A stretch of DNA of 25,371 bases from Clostridia bacterium. Its GTDB lineage: Bacteria > Bacillota > Clostridia > Christensenellales > CAG-917. Both the position numbers and the translations under genes were made by a program. The notes under the pieces are model-generated. The model worked only from the letters and a program-made list of their open reading frames with translations. It searched no databases and was not told the origin of the DNA. Within the stretch, counting starts at the first letter, position 1. Every line of letters begins with the position of its first letter. The DNA is taken from positions 1 through 25,371 of the forward strand of contig CAAEDU010000009.1 of the NCBI GenBank assembly GCA_900754695.1, read 5' to 3'. Positions 13,662-21,654 of the stretch are shown here, in pieces.

Positions 13662-14435
13662 GTGTTTGTCGTCCTGAAACGGAAAAGCATCATCTTTGCG
13701 GCTGTGTTCCTGTTCGCGGCAGTCCTGCTCGCGGCGGCGTGCGGCGTGTCGGGAGCGGCGGGCGTGTTCTTCGGCGTCGCTTCGCGCAAGATCCCCGTAT
13801 ACTGCGTGGAGAGGGGAGAGAATGAGGAGAAAGTCATCGCGCTCACCTTCGACGCGGCGTGGGGCGCGGATAAGACCCGGGGCATCATGGACATCCTCGA
13901 GGAATACGATGCGGGAGGCACGTTTTTCCTGGTCGGGTTCTGGCTGGACAAATATCCCGATATGACGCGGGAGATCGCGGAGCGCGGGTTCGAGATGGGC
14001 AATCACTCCGCCAACCACCTCAACATGCCCAAGCTCAACGACGAGACCATGCGTGCGGAGATAAGCTCCGTCAACGCGAGGATAGAGCAGCTTGCGGGGG
14101 TGAAGCCCAAGTTCTTCCGCGCGCCCTACGGCGACTATTCGGACAGGCTCATGACCGCGGTGGAGGGCGAAGGCATGGTGGGGGTGCAATGGAGCATCGA
14201 CACCCTGGACTGGAAGGGTCTTTCGGCGGCGGAGATCACCGAGAGGGTGGTGCCCAAAGCTAAGAGCGGGGACATAGTGCTCTTCCACAACAATTCCGAC
14301 CACGTTCTCGACGCGCTGCCCCTCGTGCTGATGGGGCTGAAAAACAAAGGGTTCCGCTTTGTCGGGCTCTCGGAGCTGGTGGCGACGGAGGGTTTCACCG
14401 TCGATCACACCGGGATGCAGCACAAGGACGTTTGA
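13662..14435 (+). CDS. PdaB-like polysaccharide deacetylase family protein, 257 aa
   Basis: NodB-fold protein acting outside the membrane on peptidoglycan or another glycan. A signal anchor covers about residues 9-29. The NodB domain follows: motif 1 LTFDAAWG (Asp64), HSANH (His115, His119), RAPYG (153-157), DTLDW (Asp183 region) and LFHNN (His209). The usual second Asp of the TFDD motif, a metal ligand, is Ala here; the same kind of change (FD-x-x-W) is typical of the sporulation-linked PdaB branch, so catalysis may be weak or altered. GTG 13662 is chosen because GAGGTG lies 6 bases upstream. The much longer frame upstream crosses the repeat and is rejected. ssb follows after about 38 bases. 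Confidence 0.88.
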   Translation: MFVVLKRKSIIFAAVFLFAAVLLAAACGVSGAAGVFFGVASRKIPVYCVERGENEEKVIALTFDAAWGADKTRGIMDILEEYDAGGTFFLVGFWLDKYPDMTREIAERGFEMGNHSANHLNMPKLNDETMRAEISSVNARIEQLAGVKPKFFRAPYGDYSDRLMTAVEGEGMVGVQWSIDTLDWKGLSAAEITERVVPKAKSGDIVLFHNNSDHVLDALPLVLMGLKNKGFRFVGLSELVATEGFTVDHTGMQHKDV

Positions 14436-14473
14436 CAAAAAAACACCGCCCCGAGAGGGCAAAGAGAGGAAAT

Positions 14474-15085
14474 ATGGGATACGAACAAATGCAGAACAAC
14501 AGAGCGTACGTCGCGGGCACCGTCATCTCGGAGCCCAAGTTCTCCCACGAGGTGCTGGGGGAGAAGTTCTATGACGTCATGCTGGACGTCAGAAGGCTCT
14601 CAGACCGCTCGGACGAGATCCCCGTCACGGTCTCGGACAGGCTGACTTCCGGGATGCACACAGGCGACAGGATCGGGGTCTTAGGACAACTGCGCAGCTA
14701 CAACAAGCAGTGTGACGGCAGGAGCAAGCTGGTGCTCCGCGTGTTCGCGAGAGAGCTCGACGACGGCGACGGAGAGATCCCGAACAGCATAGAACTCGAG
14801 GGCTATGTGTGCAAGCCGCCCGTCTACCGCGTGACCCCTTTCGGCAGAGAGATCTGCGACATGCTGCTCGCCGTCAACCGCGCCTACAACAAGTCCGACT
14901 ACATCCCCGCCATCGTGTGGGGGCGGAACGCGAAGTATGCGGGCGAGCTCGCGGTGGGCGACAAAGTCGCCGTGACGGGAAGACTGCAATCCCGCGTCTA
15001 TCAGAAGACGCTCGCGGACGGCACCACGGAAGACAGAGTGGCGTATGAGGTGTCCGTCTCCCGGATAGAGCGGACGGACCGATGA
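14474..15085 (+). CDS. ssb: single-stranded DNA-binding protein, two OB-fold type, 203 aa
   Basis: Protein of the SSB/OB-fold family in the two-domain form found in Clostridia. The first OB fold is at about residues 6-100 (NNRAYVAGTVISEPKFSHEV, FYDVMLDVRRLSDRSDEIPV), the second at about 108-200 (NSIELEGYVCKPPVYRVTPFGREICDMLLAVNR, YIPAIVWGRNAKYA, GDKVAVTGRLQSRVYQK). It lacks the acidic DDDIPF-type tail of classical SSB, so it may be a specialised paralogue and not the replication SSB. The start ATG 14474 follows GAGAGGA; ATG 14489 (MQNNRAYV) is an alternative close to the usual family N-terminus. It ends before a clear terminator. Confidence 0.88.
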   Translation: MGYEQMQNNRAYVAGTVISEPKFSHEVLGEKFYDVMLDVRRLSDRSDEIPVTVSDRLTSGMHTGDRIGVLGQLRSYNKQCDGRSKLVLRVFARELDDGDGEIPNSIELEGYVCKPPVYRVTPFGREICDMLLAVNRAYNKSDYIPAIVWGRNAKYAGELAVGDKVAVTGRLQSRVYQKTLADGTTEDRVAYEVSVSRIERTDR

Positions 15086-15130
15086 CGCGAGGAAAGGATA
15101 AGGGGCTCTCGGTATGATCCACGGCGTGAG

Positions 15131-15157
15131 CGGCGCATAACGCGCCGTTTTCGTTTT
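15131..15157 (+). terminator. intrinsic terminator after ssb
   Basis: CGGCGC (15131-15136) pairs with GCGCCG (15142-15147), loop ATAAC, followed by TTTTCGTTTTTT. Confidence 0.85.
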
Positions 15158-15160
15158 TTG

Positions 15161-15189
15161 TTTACAAATGTGCGCGTGTGTTGTATAAT
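15161..15189 (+). promoter_or_regulatory. sigma-A promoter of the alpha-galactosidase operon
   Basis: TTTACA (15161-15166), a 17-bp spacer and consensus TATAAT (15184-15189), directly after the terminator. Start site near 15196, so the leader is only about 11 bases and carries AAAGGTG. No catabolite-repression (cre) site was recognised. Confidence 0.85.
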
Positions 15190-15206
15190 TCCATAAAGGT
15201 GAAATC

Positions 15207-16889
15207 ATGAAAAAGATGAAACTCGAAGATTTTGTGCTGCGCGTCACCTATCTTTCCGAGAACGGCGAGACCGTCGTCAGCGACGGCGACTCCGTCGTGT
15301 CGGTGGAGAAGGTCATCGAGGGCGAAAGGCTCGTCGTCACTTTGCATACGGCAAAGAAGGTGCGCCTCGTCTCCGCGCGCATGGTGCAGTCCCGCGCGTT
15401 CGAGGAGGGTGAACTCTTCTTCGGCGGCGGCTATCAGTCCTGGACGCTGACGAGGGAGTACGCTCCCGGCGACAGACAGACAGGTCTCAAAAACGTCGCC
15501 AATCTCCCCGTGGTGCGCACTTTTTCCGCGGCGTCGGGGGACTATGACTTTGCAAGTTACGGCAGAGGGCTCTATCATTCCCACGGCTACACCTACATCC
15601 GCAGGGGCGGGGAGACGGAGCTCTTCGGGTCTTTGGATGAGAGCTTTGCCTTCACGATCTTCTATCTCGACGCCAAGGAGCAGATCTTTGCCGTCGTCAA
15701 GGACGTGGAGGGCGCGGACGTCGAAGGGGACGTGAAACTCTTCGACATCGTGCGCTTCGAGGGGGACTACGACGCCGTCTTCGACAGCTATTTCGGTCTC
15801 TATCCGCTGCGTGCTCCCGAGAGGGAACAGAAGCGCCTCGCGGGATATACCTCATGGTATAACTATTATCAGAACGTCACGGAGAAAATCGTGCTCCGCG
15901 ACCTCGAGGGGCTTTATAAGACCGCGGGCAGTGCCGCCAACATCTTCCAAATCGACGACGGCTATGAGTCCAAGGTGGGCGACTGGCTCGCCGTCGATCC
16001 CGTCAAGTTCCCGAACGGCATGAAGCCCATGGCGGACGCGATCCACGGTAAAGGTTATCTCGCGGGCATCTGGGTGGCGCCCTTTGCCGCGGAGTTCAAG
16101 GCGGCGGTGGTCAAAGAGCACCCCGAATGGCTGCTCAAAGGCGAAAACGGCAAGCCCGTCATCGGCGGCTTTGCGTGGAACGGGTTCTACGTCCTCGACC
16201 ACGAGAAACCCGAGGTCAGAGCGTATGTGAAGAAGGTTTTCGACACCGCCATCGACGAGTGGGGCTTCGACATGTTCAAGCTGGACTTCCTCTATGCCGC
16301 CTGCATGATCCCGCGCGGAGGGAAATCCCGCGGCAGGCTCATGCACGAAGCGATGGCGTTTCTGCGCGAATGCGTGCGCGACAAGCTCCTGCTCGGCTGC
16401 GGCGTGCCCATGACGTCCTCGTTCGGGTTCGTGGACGCATGCAGGACGGGCTGTGACGCGGAGCTCTCCTTCCGCGACCGCTACTATGTCAAGTGCACCA
16501 ACAGCGAGATCATCTCCACCCGCAACTCCATCATCGACACCGTCTTCCGCCGTCACCTGAACGGCAGGGTCTTCCTCTCCGACCCCGACGTCTTCTTCCT
16601 CCGCGACGGGGGCATGAAGCGTACGGACTACACTCAGTCTCAAAAGGAGATCCTCGCCCGCGTCAACAAGATGTGCGGCAGCGTGCTCTTCGTCTCGGAC
16701 GATCCGGGCGAGTATGACGCAAAACAGCGCGCCATCCTCCTCGACGCCTACCTTCCTTTGGAGGGCAGGATCCTCTCCGCGGACATGAAGAAGGACGCGA
16801 TAAGGATGGTTTTTGAAGAAAAGGGCGTGGAAAAGGCGTTCGAGTTCGACCTCTCCACGGGGGACTATACCGTCCGGGCGTTGAAGTAA
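15207..16889 (+). CDS. GH36-type alpha-galactosidase, 560 aa
   Basis: Glycoside hydrolase of the GH36/GH-D clan, probably releasing galactose from alpha-galactosides. An N-terminal beta-rich domain covers about residues 1-205. The TIM barrel starts at YTSWYNYYQN. Substrate loop FQIDDGYESKVGDWL is at 247-261, and GYLAGIWVAPFAAE at 283-296. The nucleophile is Asp360 in MFKLDFLYA, and the acid/base candidate is Asp417 in CRTGCDAE. The family Trp/Asp loop and both catalytic Asp are present. A small beta domain ends the protein. There is no signal peptide, so it acts in the cytoplasm on imported oligosaccharides. It is shorter than the 700-residue GH36 type, close to compact Firmicutes forms. The stop overlaps the yggS start (TAATG), so it leads an operon of unrelated housekeeping genes. 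Substrate is inferred. Confidence 0.85.
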   Translation: MKKMKLEDFVLRVTYLSENGETVVSDGDSVVSVEKVIEGERLVVTLHTAKKVRLVSARMVQSRAFEEGELFFGGGYQSWTLTREYAPGDRQTGLKNVANLPVVRTFSAASGDYDFASYGRGLYHSHGYTYIRRGGETELFGSLDESFAFTIFYLDAKEQIFAVVKDVEGADVEGDVKLFDIVRFEGDYDAVFDSYFGLYPLRAPEREQKRLAGYTSWYNYYQNVTEKIVLRDLEGLYKTAGSAANIFQIDDGYESKVGDWLAVDPVKFPNGMKPMADAIHGKGYLAGIWVAPFAAEFKAAVVKEHPEWLLKGENGKPVIGGFAWNGFYVLDHEKPEVRAYVKKVFDTAIDEWGFDMFKLDFLYAACMIPRGGKSRGRLMHEAMAFLRECVRDKLLLGCGVPMTSSFGFVDACRTGCDAELSFRDRYYVKCTNSEIISTRNSIIDTVFRRHLNGRVFLSDPDVFFLRDGGMKRTDYTQSQKEILARVNKMCGSVLFVSDDPGEYDAKQRAILLDAYLPLEGRILSADMKKDAIRMVFEEKGVEKAFEFDLSTGDYTVRALK

Positions 16890-17581
16890 TGGTCTATCCC
16901 GAACACATCGAAGAAGTGAGACGGGCGGTCGCCGCCTGCGGCAGGCACGTCGACATCGTCGCCGCCGTCAAGATGCAGACCAAAGACACCGTGGACGAGC
17001 TCATGCGCATTGCCCCCGACTTCATCCTCGGCGAGAACCGCGTGCAGGAGCTCACAGCCAAGTACGACCCGTCCTACCGCTGGCATTTCATAGGTCGGCT
17101 GCAGACCAACAAGGTGAAGTACATCATCGACAAGGTGGAGCTCATCCACTCCCTCGACCGCGAGGAACTCGCAAAGGAGATCGAAAAGCAGGCGGCAAAG
17201 CACGGCAAGGTGCAGGACTGTCTGGTCGAGGTCAACATGGGCAGCGAGGTCTCAAAGGGCGGGGTGGAGCCGGATGAAGTGACGGATTTCCTGAAAAGCC
17301 TCGGGGACTATCCGCACATCAGAGTGCGCGGTCTCATGAGCGTGCTCCCCAACCTCGGCGACACGCCGGAGCTCAGAGCTCTTTACGCACGGCTTCGGGA
17401 GCTTTTCGAGAGCACCAAGGCGCTCTCCCTTCCCGGCTATCGCGCCGATATCCTCTCTGCGGGGATGTCCGGCGACTACAAGATCGCGCTGGAGTACGGC
17501 TCCGACATGATCCGTCTCGGGCGCACCCTATTCGGAGAAAGGATCTATCCCGCTTCCGCCGTCACGGACGGAGCAAGGTGA
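16889..17581 (+). CDS. yggS: YggS/PLPBP-family pyridoxal phosphate homeostasis protein, 230 aa
   Basis: A PLP-binding TIM-barrel protein without known catalytic activity that buffers pyridoxal phosphate and affects amino-acid balance. The PLP lysine is Lys28 in IVAAVKMQT. Other family marks are GENRVQEL, WHFIGRLQTNK, HSLDR, EVNMGSEVSKGG, RGLMSVLP, SAGMSGDY and IRLGRTLFG. ATG overlaps the previous stop by one base. yggS next to sepF is a common arrangement in the Firmicutes division region. The N-terminus is a little shorter than in E. coli YggS. Confidence 0.95.
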   Translation: MVYPEHIEEVRRAVAACGRHVDIVAAVKMQTKDTVDELMRIAPDFILGENRVQELTAKYDPSYRWHFIGRLQTNKVKYIIDKVELIHSLDREELAKEIEKQAAKHGKVQDCLVEVNMGSEVSKGGVEPDEVTDFLKSLGDYPHIRVRGLMSVLPNLGDTPELRALYARLRELFESTKALSLPGYRADILSAGMSGDYKIALEYGSDMIRLGRTLFGERIYPASAVTDGAR

Positions 17582-17588
17582 GGTGAAT

Positions 17589-17978
17589 ATGAACGAACGC
17601 GATTATTACGGTCCCGACATCCGCCGTCCCGACAGGGACTACGGCGAGGGCAGATATGAGCAGGGCAGGAGCAGGTTCTCCCGTCTGTTCGGCGGCGAGC
17701 CGCGCTCGCAGGCGCCTCGGGGCGGGAGCGGCACCGTCATCTATTCCCCCTCCACCTATGAGGACGTGCAGCTTCTCATCGACCACCTCAGGATGCGCGA
17801 GCAGGTCATCGTGGACTTCTCGGACATCGACCCCACCTCGGTGTGCCGCATCCTTGACTTCATGTCCGGCGCCATCTATGCGCTGAGCGGCTCCATACAG
17901 CAGATCAACAAGAATATCTTTCTCTTCGCCCCCAGCGGAGTGACCATCACCGTGCCGCCCCACATCGGCAGAAGATAA
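17589..17978 (+). CDS. sepF: cell division protein SepF, 129 aa
   Basis: SepF tethers FtsZ to the membrane and shapes septum assembly. The N-terminus (MNERDYYGPDIRR) is followed by an Arg/Gly-rich linker and then the SepF core from about residue 50: VIYSPSTYEDVQLLIDHLRMREQVIVDFSDIDPTSVCRILDFMSGAIYALSGSIQQINKNIFLFAPSGV, split by me only for description. The classical amphipathic membrane-binding N-terminal helix (MxxxxKxxxFF) is not obvious and is replaced by a charged segment with SRFSRLFGG. ATG 17589 has GAGG at 17580-17583; GTG 17583 is an alternative adding two residues. Its stop overlaps the lspA start. Confidence 0.93.
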   Translation: MNERDYYGPDIRRPDRDYGEGRYEQGRSRFSRLFGGEPRSQAPRGGSGTVIYSPSTYEDVQLLIDHLRMREQVIVDFSDIDPTSVCRILDFMSGAIYALSGSIQQINKNIFLFAPSGVTITVPPHIGRR

Positions 17979-18904
17979 TGCAGGAAAATCAACCTAAGAA
18001 ACTCACCTACAAGGACGTCAAAAAGCGCGTCGCCGACGGTTGGCGCGCTTTCGTGCGCTTTTTCAAAGAATTCAAGTGGGATAAGGCACACGTCTCGGTC
18101 ATCGTCAAGTACGCCGTCGAGATCCTCCTCTTCGCCTTCATCATCACATTCGACCTGTGCATGAAGGACTTCCTCTACAACTTCGTGGAGGTGGAGCACG
18201 GCGGCAATTTCACCGTCATAGACGGCTTTTTGGACCTCACTTATTCCGAAAACACCGGCATGGGTTTCGGGCTGGGACAGGACAGCACCCTCGGCATCAC
18301 CGTCATGACCGCCATCCTCATAGTGGCGATCCTCGGCTATCTCATCTTCTTCAAGAAGGAGAAGGCATACATCCGCATCCCCCTCATCATGGTGGCGGCG
18401 GGCGGCATCGGCAACCTCGTGGACAGGACGCAGCTCGGCTATGTGCGCGACTTCTTCGAGTTCACTTTCATGGACTTTGCCATCTTCAACATCGCGGACG
18501 CCTTCGTGACGGTGGGCGCGATCGTGCTCATCGTCGCGCTCATCCTCATGCTCGTCTTCCCCTCCAAGGACAAGCGCATCCCGCAGGATGACGAAAAAGA
18601 GGGGGAGAAGGCTGCGTTCACCGTCGAGAGCGCGGACGAAGCGTCCGGAAGCGCGAGCGGCGCGGAGGACGGTGACGAAACGGCTCTTACGGCAGAGAGT
18701 GCGGCGAGCTCCGAAAACACGGAAAACGCGGTTGAACGCGCAAATAACGCAGCCGAAAGTGCCGATACGGCGGAAAATGCCGATGCGGCGGAAAGCGCGG
18801 GCGCCAAGGAAAGAGCGGCGTTCACCGTGACCGCGGAGGGCGAGGAGAAGAAGGTCGCCTTCACCGTGACCGCGGACAAAGGGACGGAGAGCGATGAAGG
18901 CTAA
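17978..18904 (+). CDS. lspA: lipoprotein signal peptidase LspA with long acidic C-terminal tail, 308 aa
   Basis: Membrane aspartyl protease that cuts lipoprotein signal peptides; it would process the LRR lipoprotein upstream. The core spans about residues 42-195 with four hydrophobic helices. Motifs are YSENTGMGFG (89-98), GGIGNLVDR with catalytic Asp149, and FNIADAF with catalytic Asp174, so it should be active. Two additions are unusual: about 40 charged residues before the first helix, and a tail of about 108 residues (201-308) of low complexity, rich in Ala, Glu, Ser and Asp. The tail contains three copies of AFTV (about 213-216, 281-284, 294-297). The family is normally about 150-180 residues. 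The tail should be cytoplasmic. Start overlaps the sepF stop (TAATG), and the end overlaps the next gene by 11 bases. Confidence 0.93.
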   Translation: MQENQPKKLTYKDVKKRVADGWRAFVRFFKEFKWDKAHVSVIVKYAVEILLFAFIITFDLCMKDFLYNFVEVEHGGNFTVIDGFLDLTYSENTGMGFGLGQDSTLGITVMTAILIVAILGYLIFFKKEKAYIRIPLIMVAAGGIGNLVDRTQLGYVRDFFEFTFMDFAIFNIADAFVTVGAIVLIVALILMLVFPSKDKRIPQDDEKEGEKAAFTVESADEASGSASGAEDGDETALTAESAASSENTENAVERANNAAESADTAENADAAESAGAKERAAFTVTAEGEEKKVAFTVTADKGTESDEG

Positions 18905-19802
18905 AGTGACCGAGGCGGACGACGGGGTGAGGCTGGACGTCTTTCTCGCAAGAGAGAGCGGTCTCACGCGCTCCGCAGTCAAAAATGCCGTGGAAAAGTG
19001 CGGCGCGGCGGTCAACGGCACCCTGCGTTTCAAGAGCGGATATGAGTTGCGGGCGGGCGACGAGGTGGAGTTCGAACCTCCCGCGCCCGAGCCCCTCGAG
19101 GCGGAAGCCGCAGACATTCCCATCGAGATAATTTACGAGGACGAAAATTTCGCGGTGATAAACAAACCGCGCGGAATGGTGGTGCATCAGGCGTCCAGCT
19201 ACCGCGCAAACGACACCCTCGTCAACGCTTTGCTTTTCAGGCTCAAAGACCTCAGTTCCATCAACGGCGTCATCCGTCCCGGCATCGTGCACCGCCTGGA
19301 CAAGGACACGACGGGTCTCCTCGTCGTCGCCAAAAACGACGAGGCGCACCGCTCATTGCAGTCGCAGATCGCGGCAAAGACGGTAAAACGCATATATATC
19401 GCGCTCACGGACGGCAATTTCCGGGAGGAGAGCGGAGTCATCGACGCTCCCATAGGCAGGAGCAAGCGCGACCGCAAGAAGATGGCGGTGGTGGAGGGGG
19501 GCAGACGCGCCGTCACGCATTATACCGTGCTGGAACGCTTCGGCAGATACACCCTCGTGCGCTTCGAGCTCGAGACGGGCAGGACTCACCAGATCCGCGT
19601 GCATTCCGCCCACATCGGACACCCCGTGACGGGAGACGCAGTATACGGCGGTTCGACTGCGCTTTTCAAGGGCGGGCAGCTTCTTCATGCGGGCAGGCTG
19701 GAGCTCGACGACCCCGCGACGGGGGAGAGGAAAGTGTTCGAAGCGCCACTTCCCGAGGATTTCTCCCTCGTGCTCGAGAAATTGAGAAAAGCCGCCAAAT
19801 AG
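18894..19802 (+). CDS. RluD-family 23S rRNA/tRNA pseudouridine synthase, 302 aa
   Basis: Converts uridine to pseudouridine in structured RNA. An S4 RNA-binding domain lies at about residues 11-60 (RLDVFLARESGLTRSAVKNAV). The catalytic domain follows: YEDENFAVINKPRGMVVHQ, then PGIVHRLDKDTTGLLVVAKN with catalytic Asp136, and FELETGRTHQIRVHSAHIGHPVTGD. This matches the RluA/RluD group that is adjacent to lspA in most Firmicutes (B. subtilis YlyB); the exact target nucleotide cannot be assigned. It starts inside the end of lspA with GGAGAG upstream and is the last gene of the operon. Confidence 0.94.
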   Translation: MKAKVTEADDGVRLDVFLARESGLTRSAVKNAVEKCGAAVNGTLRFKSGYELRAGDEVEFEPPAPEPLEAEAADIPIEIIYEDENFAVINKPRGMVVHQASSYRANDTLVNALLFRLKDLSSINGVIRPGIVHRLDKDTTGLLVVAKNDEAHRSLQSQIAAKTVKRIYIALTDGNFREESGVIDAPIGRSKRDRKKMAVVEGGRRAVTHYTVLERFGRYTLVRFELETGRTHQIRVHSAHIGHPVTGDAVYGGSTALFKGGQLLHAGRLELDDPATGERKVFEAPLPEDFSLVLEKLRKAAK

Positions 19803-19855
19803 GGGCTTTTGGGCAGGGCACTATTCTAATAACACGAAAAATACAGAATACTTTG

Positions 19856-19878
19856 CGCCGATGTCAGTCGGCGTTTTT
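19856..19878 (+). terminator. intrinsic terminator at the convergent rluD-family/rqcH junction
   Basis: CGCCGA (19856-19861) pairs with TCGGCG (19868-19873) around TGTCAG, and TTTTT follows. The minus-strand rqcH stop codon (19866-19864) sits in the loop, so the last rqcH codons form one arm. Confidence 0.75.
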
Positions 19879-21570
19879 CCTTTTCAGCAGTTCCGGGTGC
19901 GCGTCGGGGCGCGCCACCGTGGTCTTGAAGTCGGTGTAGATGACCTGTCCCGGGTGTCCCGAGGGGCGGCGTTTGACATAGCGGCGCAGAGTGTAGTCCA
20001 CTTCCGCGTTCGCGCCCGCGCTCGCCGCCGCGATCTCCGCCGCGACCCTGATTACATCGTCGGGCACCGTTTTGCCCTCGGTCAGCACTACGACGTGCGC
20101 GCCGTGACGGTTTTTCAGGTGCAGCCAAAGGTCTGATGAGGACGCGACTCGGAAGGTCAGCTCGTCGTTTTGCAGATTGTTCTTCCCCGCAAGCACGGTG
20201 AAGCCGCCCACGACGTACTCCGCGGGAGGTTCCGCCTTCTCCCGCCGCACCTTGCCTTTGCTCTTTTTCCTCACTGCGCCCAGCCTTTCCAGCTCCTCTT
20301 CTATGGCGGTGGACGGCGCGTCGTAGGGGAGGGACGCGATCTCCTCCTCAAGCGACGCGACGTAATCGAGCAGGAGCAGATCCGCCGCGAGTTTCTTCTC
20401 GGTGAACTCCTTTGTGCGTTTCAGCTTGTTGTAGCGGTTGAAGTACGCCGTCGAGTTGCCGGAGGGCGTCAGCCTCTCGTCGAGGGGGATCTCCCTCTCC
20501 TCGCCTGTGTAGTAATCGGTGCATTTCAGCACCTTATCCCCCCTCTTTATGCGGTAGATGTTAGTGACGATGAGCTCGCCCATCACCCGCCATTTGTCCA
20601 TGTTTTCGCACTCTTTCAGCCTTTCGCGGTCGATGGCGATGTTCTTTTCCGTGCGGGAGCGCAGGTGCTTGACGGCGGTGGAGAGCGCTTTCAGCCTCGC
20701 TTTGTTGCGAAGGTCCCTGTCCGCCGCGGTGTACAGCGCGTCGTAGGCGGAGACGATGTCGGGAAAGTCCCGTCTCTCTCCCTTCGCCGCGGCGTAAGGG
20801 AAGGGATAGACCTCTTTGCCGATGACGCAGGGCGCGTAAAAGAGCGCGTGCGTGACGTCGCCGAGTGCGTCGAGAAGTGTGCCGAGCCTCTCTTTTTCCT
20901 CTTCGGAAAGGGGGCGGGGCAGATCGGCGGGAAGCTCCGCGCGCCGCAGGATCTCCGCCACGGTCGCTCCCGAAAAACCGGACATCTTGTCCAGGATGAA
21001 GCGGTGCAGATCCCCGCCCGGGAAGTCGTGCAAAGCGCGTTTTCCTTCCTCGGTGCGGTAGTTGGGTTTGGGCTGTTCGGGCGGGGCGTATCTCACTCCG
21101 CGCAGCACGACGTGTCCCCCTCCGTCGTCAAAGCCGAGGTGCTTGACGGCGTCCAGGATGACGAGGTCGGAACTCGTGAACACGATGTTTGAATAGCGGT
21201 TCATTATCTCTATAAAGAGATAAAACTCCGCGTTGTCCCTCATTTCGGTGCGTGCGGTGAAGCGCAGGAAGATGATCCTGTCGTTTTGCCACATGCCCAC
21301 TTCCTCGACGGCGCTCACGGAAAGATATTTGCGCAGCAGCATGCAGAACCCGGGTGCGGTGACGGGGTTTTGCTTGCGTTCCGACGTGATGTGTAGACGG
21401 GGAGCGCCCGCGTTGCAGGACGCGACGAGGCAGACGGTCTTTCCGCCCGCGCGAAGATGGAGGCGTATCTCATCCGCCTCGGGCTGCACGATCTTGTCCA
21501 TGCGTGCGCCTTTGAGTTTTGCGTCGAGCTCGTCCGCGAGCGCGCTCAACGCCAGAAAATCGCTGCCCAT
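19864..21570 (-). CDS. rqcH: RqcH, NFACT-family ribosome quality control protein, 568 aa
   Basis: Bacterial Rqc2/NEMF homologue; it binds stalled 50S subunits and, with tRNA-Ala, adds C-terminal alanine tails that mark nascent chains for ClpXP and other proteases. It is often annotated as fibronectin-binding protein. From ATG 21570 the numbering gives NDR with Asp97 and Arg98, the same positions as the essential DR pair I recall for B. subtilis RqcH. NFACT-N is at about 1-200, followed by an HhH-like segment and a charged coiled region (about 260-425: DRDLRNKARLKALSTAVKHL, ERLKECENMDKWRVMGELI). NFACT-R is at about 450-560 (VVGGFTVLAGKNNLQNDELTF, SSDLWLHLKNRHGAHVV, VDYTLRRYVKRRPSG). GTG 21588 is in frame but lies upstream of the -10. 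The nearby tig and clpX genes fit a protein-quality theme. Confidence 0.93.
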   Translation of the reverse strand: MGSDFLALSALADELDAKLKGARMDKIVQPEADEIRLHLRAGGKTVCLVASCNAGAPRLHITSERKQNPVTAPGFCMLLRKYLSVSAVEEVGMWQNDRIIFLRFTARTEMRDNAEFYLFIEIMNRYSNIVFTSSDLVILDAVKHLGFDDGGGHVVLRGVRYAPPEQPKPNYRTEEGKRALHDFPGGDLHRFILDKMSGFSGATVAEILRRAELPADLPRPLSEEEKERLGTLLDALGDVTHALFYAPCVIGKEVYPFPYAAAKGERRDFPDIVSAYDALYTAADRDLRNKARLKALSTAVKHLRSRTEKNIAIDRERLKECENMDKWRVMGELIVTNIYRIKRGDKVLKCTDYYTGEEREIPLDERLTPSGNSTAYFNRYNKLKRTKEFTEKKLAADLLLLDYVASLEEEIASLPYDAPSTAIEEELERLGAVRKKSKGKVRREKAEPPAEYVVGGFTVLAGKNNLQNDELTFRVASSSDLWLHLKNRHGAHVVVLTEGKTVPDDVIRVAAEIAAASAGANAEVDYTLRRYVKRRPSGHPGQVIYTDFKTTVARPDAHPELLKRKNAD

Positions 21571-21576
21571 AGCCCT

Positions 21577-21604
21577 ATTATACACCACCTTGCCGCTATC
21601 GCAA
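21577..21604 (-). promoter_or_regulatory. promoter of rqcH, predicted leaderless
   Basis: Minus strand: TTGCGA (21604-21599), 16 bp, consensus TATAAT (21582-21577). Only six bases separate the -10 from ATG 21570, so transcription would begin at or within a base or two of the start codon. No Shine-Dalgarno could be on the RNA. Confidence 0.65.
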
Positions 21605-21614
21605 TATGTAATGC

Positions 21615-21654
21615 CGTATTATTCCTGTCTGGCATGCCGGACCGGAATAATACG
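21615..21654. repeat. head-to-head copy of the REP-like repeat, 40-bp palindrome
   Basis: CGTATTATTCCTGTCTGGCA (21615-21634) faces TGCCGGACCGGAATAATACG (21635-21654). The arms are complementary at 18 of 20 positions, and both mismatches become G-U or T-G type pairs in one RNA strand. It is the most complete copy and defines the core consensus. The right half extends with GAGCGATCCTT as in the 13479 copy. Confidence 0.8.
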
